From assembly GCF_019424165.1 (NCBI RefSeq), contig NZ_JAHZAA010000009.1, forward strand, positions 66,709 to 80,580: 13,872 bases of DNA. The letters are read 5' to 3'. The notes under the pieces were generated by a model. It was not told the origin of the DNA. It searched no databases and worked only from the letters and a program-made list of their open reading frames with translations. Below are positions 13,708-13,872 of this stretch, in pieces (position 1 is the stretch's first letter; each line of letters opens with the position of its first letter). The translations under genes and the position numbers were made by a program. Source of the DNA: Desulfovibrio sp. GTDB taxonomy: Bacteria; Desulfobacterota; Desulfovibrionia; Desulfovibrionales; Desulfovibrionaceae.

Positions 13708-13716
13708 TATGGGCCT

Positions 13717-13745
13717 CTCCTAAGCCATTACTCATGGCCTGTCAA
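13717..13745 (-). promoter_or_regulatory. Promoter with palindromic operator upstream of the MFS gene
   Basis: A perfect -35 TTGACA (13745-13740) is followed after 17 nt by TAGGAG (13722-13717), a weak -10. The spacer is almost filled by the inverted repeat GCCAT-N5-ATGGC (13738-13724), a typical repressor position. Transcription would start near 13710. Confidence 0.5.
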
Positions 13746-13872
13746 CTTGAGCACACGAAAAAATCTTGCCGGTCACGGCCCCTGTGCGGCATCCCCTGCC
13801 GGCCGTGCGCAACGAGGCAATGTGCCGCCCGCCGTACCCACATGACCACCTCTGCCCAGTGGCCCGGGCCAC

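Noticed and set aside
13685..13735. 16-codon minus-strand leader peptide (ATG 13735 to TAA) before the MFS terminator
   Set aside because: Its ATG lies within the spacer of the TTGACA promoter, so it would not be transcribed from it; no run of a single amino acid to support classical attenuation. It would regain interest if transcription starts further upstream.
1..13872. Mobile element, CRISPR array or phage-defence cluster
   Set aside because: No transposase, integrase, regularly spaced repeats, or defence-type proteins were seen; the tRNA-Ala gene has no integrated element or duplicated 3' end beside it.

Overview
The window is GC-rich bacterial chromosome from a diderm organism: it carries a Mla outer-membrane lipid transport set, a periplasmic Cu/Zn superoxide dismutase and dTDP-rhamnose genes for surface polysaccharide. 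The style of the proteins (YebC, RlmE, the MlaF-D-C-A set, a DUF3880/CgeB-type glycosyltransferase) fits a Desulfovibrio-like sulfate reducer. That assignment is inference from gene style; no diagnostic marker such as a sulfate-reduction gene or rRNA is present.

Layout. At the left, a VTC-domain protein (253-933, +), a candidate polyphosphate polymerase, faces a compact rfbB-rfbA-rfbC operon (3706-1195, -). The operon makes dTDP-4-dehydro-L-rhamnose and ends at a terminator near 1145. A tRNA-Ala(CGC) with its own promoter and terminator lies upstream of rfbB (3989-3914, -). Next come a large glycosyltransferase-like protein (6108-4333, -) and sodC (6776-6240, -), separated by a strong terminator.

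Divergent from sodC are rlmE (6959-7591) and yebC (7625-8362), which form a short translation-related pair. After a non-coding stretch with a 15-bp perfect hairpin come mlaF (8753-9568), a 495-nt non-coding gap containing a possible terminator and a good sigma70-like promoter, and then mlaD, mlaC and mlaA (10064-12001). These last three are tightly packed and end in a 32-nt perfect palindromic terminator. The right end holds an MFS transporter of the YfcJ/YhhS type (13585-12419, -), preceded by a leader containing a full intrinsic terminator, which suggests attenuation or a short RNA.

How the genes work together. MlaF, MlaD, MlaC and MlaA form the ATPase, inner-membrane MCE, periplasmic shuttle and outer-membrane parts of a phospholipid transport path. 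The permease MlaE and the STAS protein MlaB are not in the window, and rfbD (final rhamnose step) is also missing from the rfb operon. Most of the window is ordinary core genome. I do not see a clear undescribed defence or mobile system. The points most worth a second look are the split mla locus without mlaE, the upstream ORF overlapping the mlaD start, the attenuator-like leader of the MFS gene, and the stand-alone VTC-domain protein.
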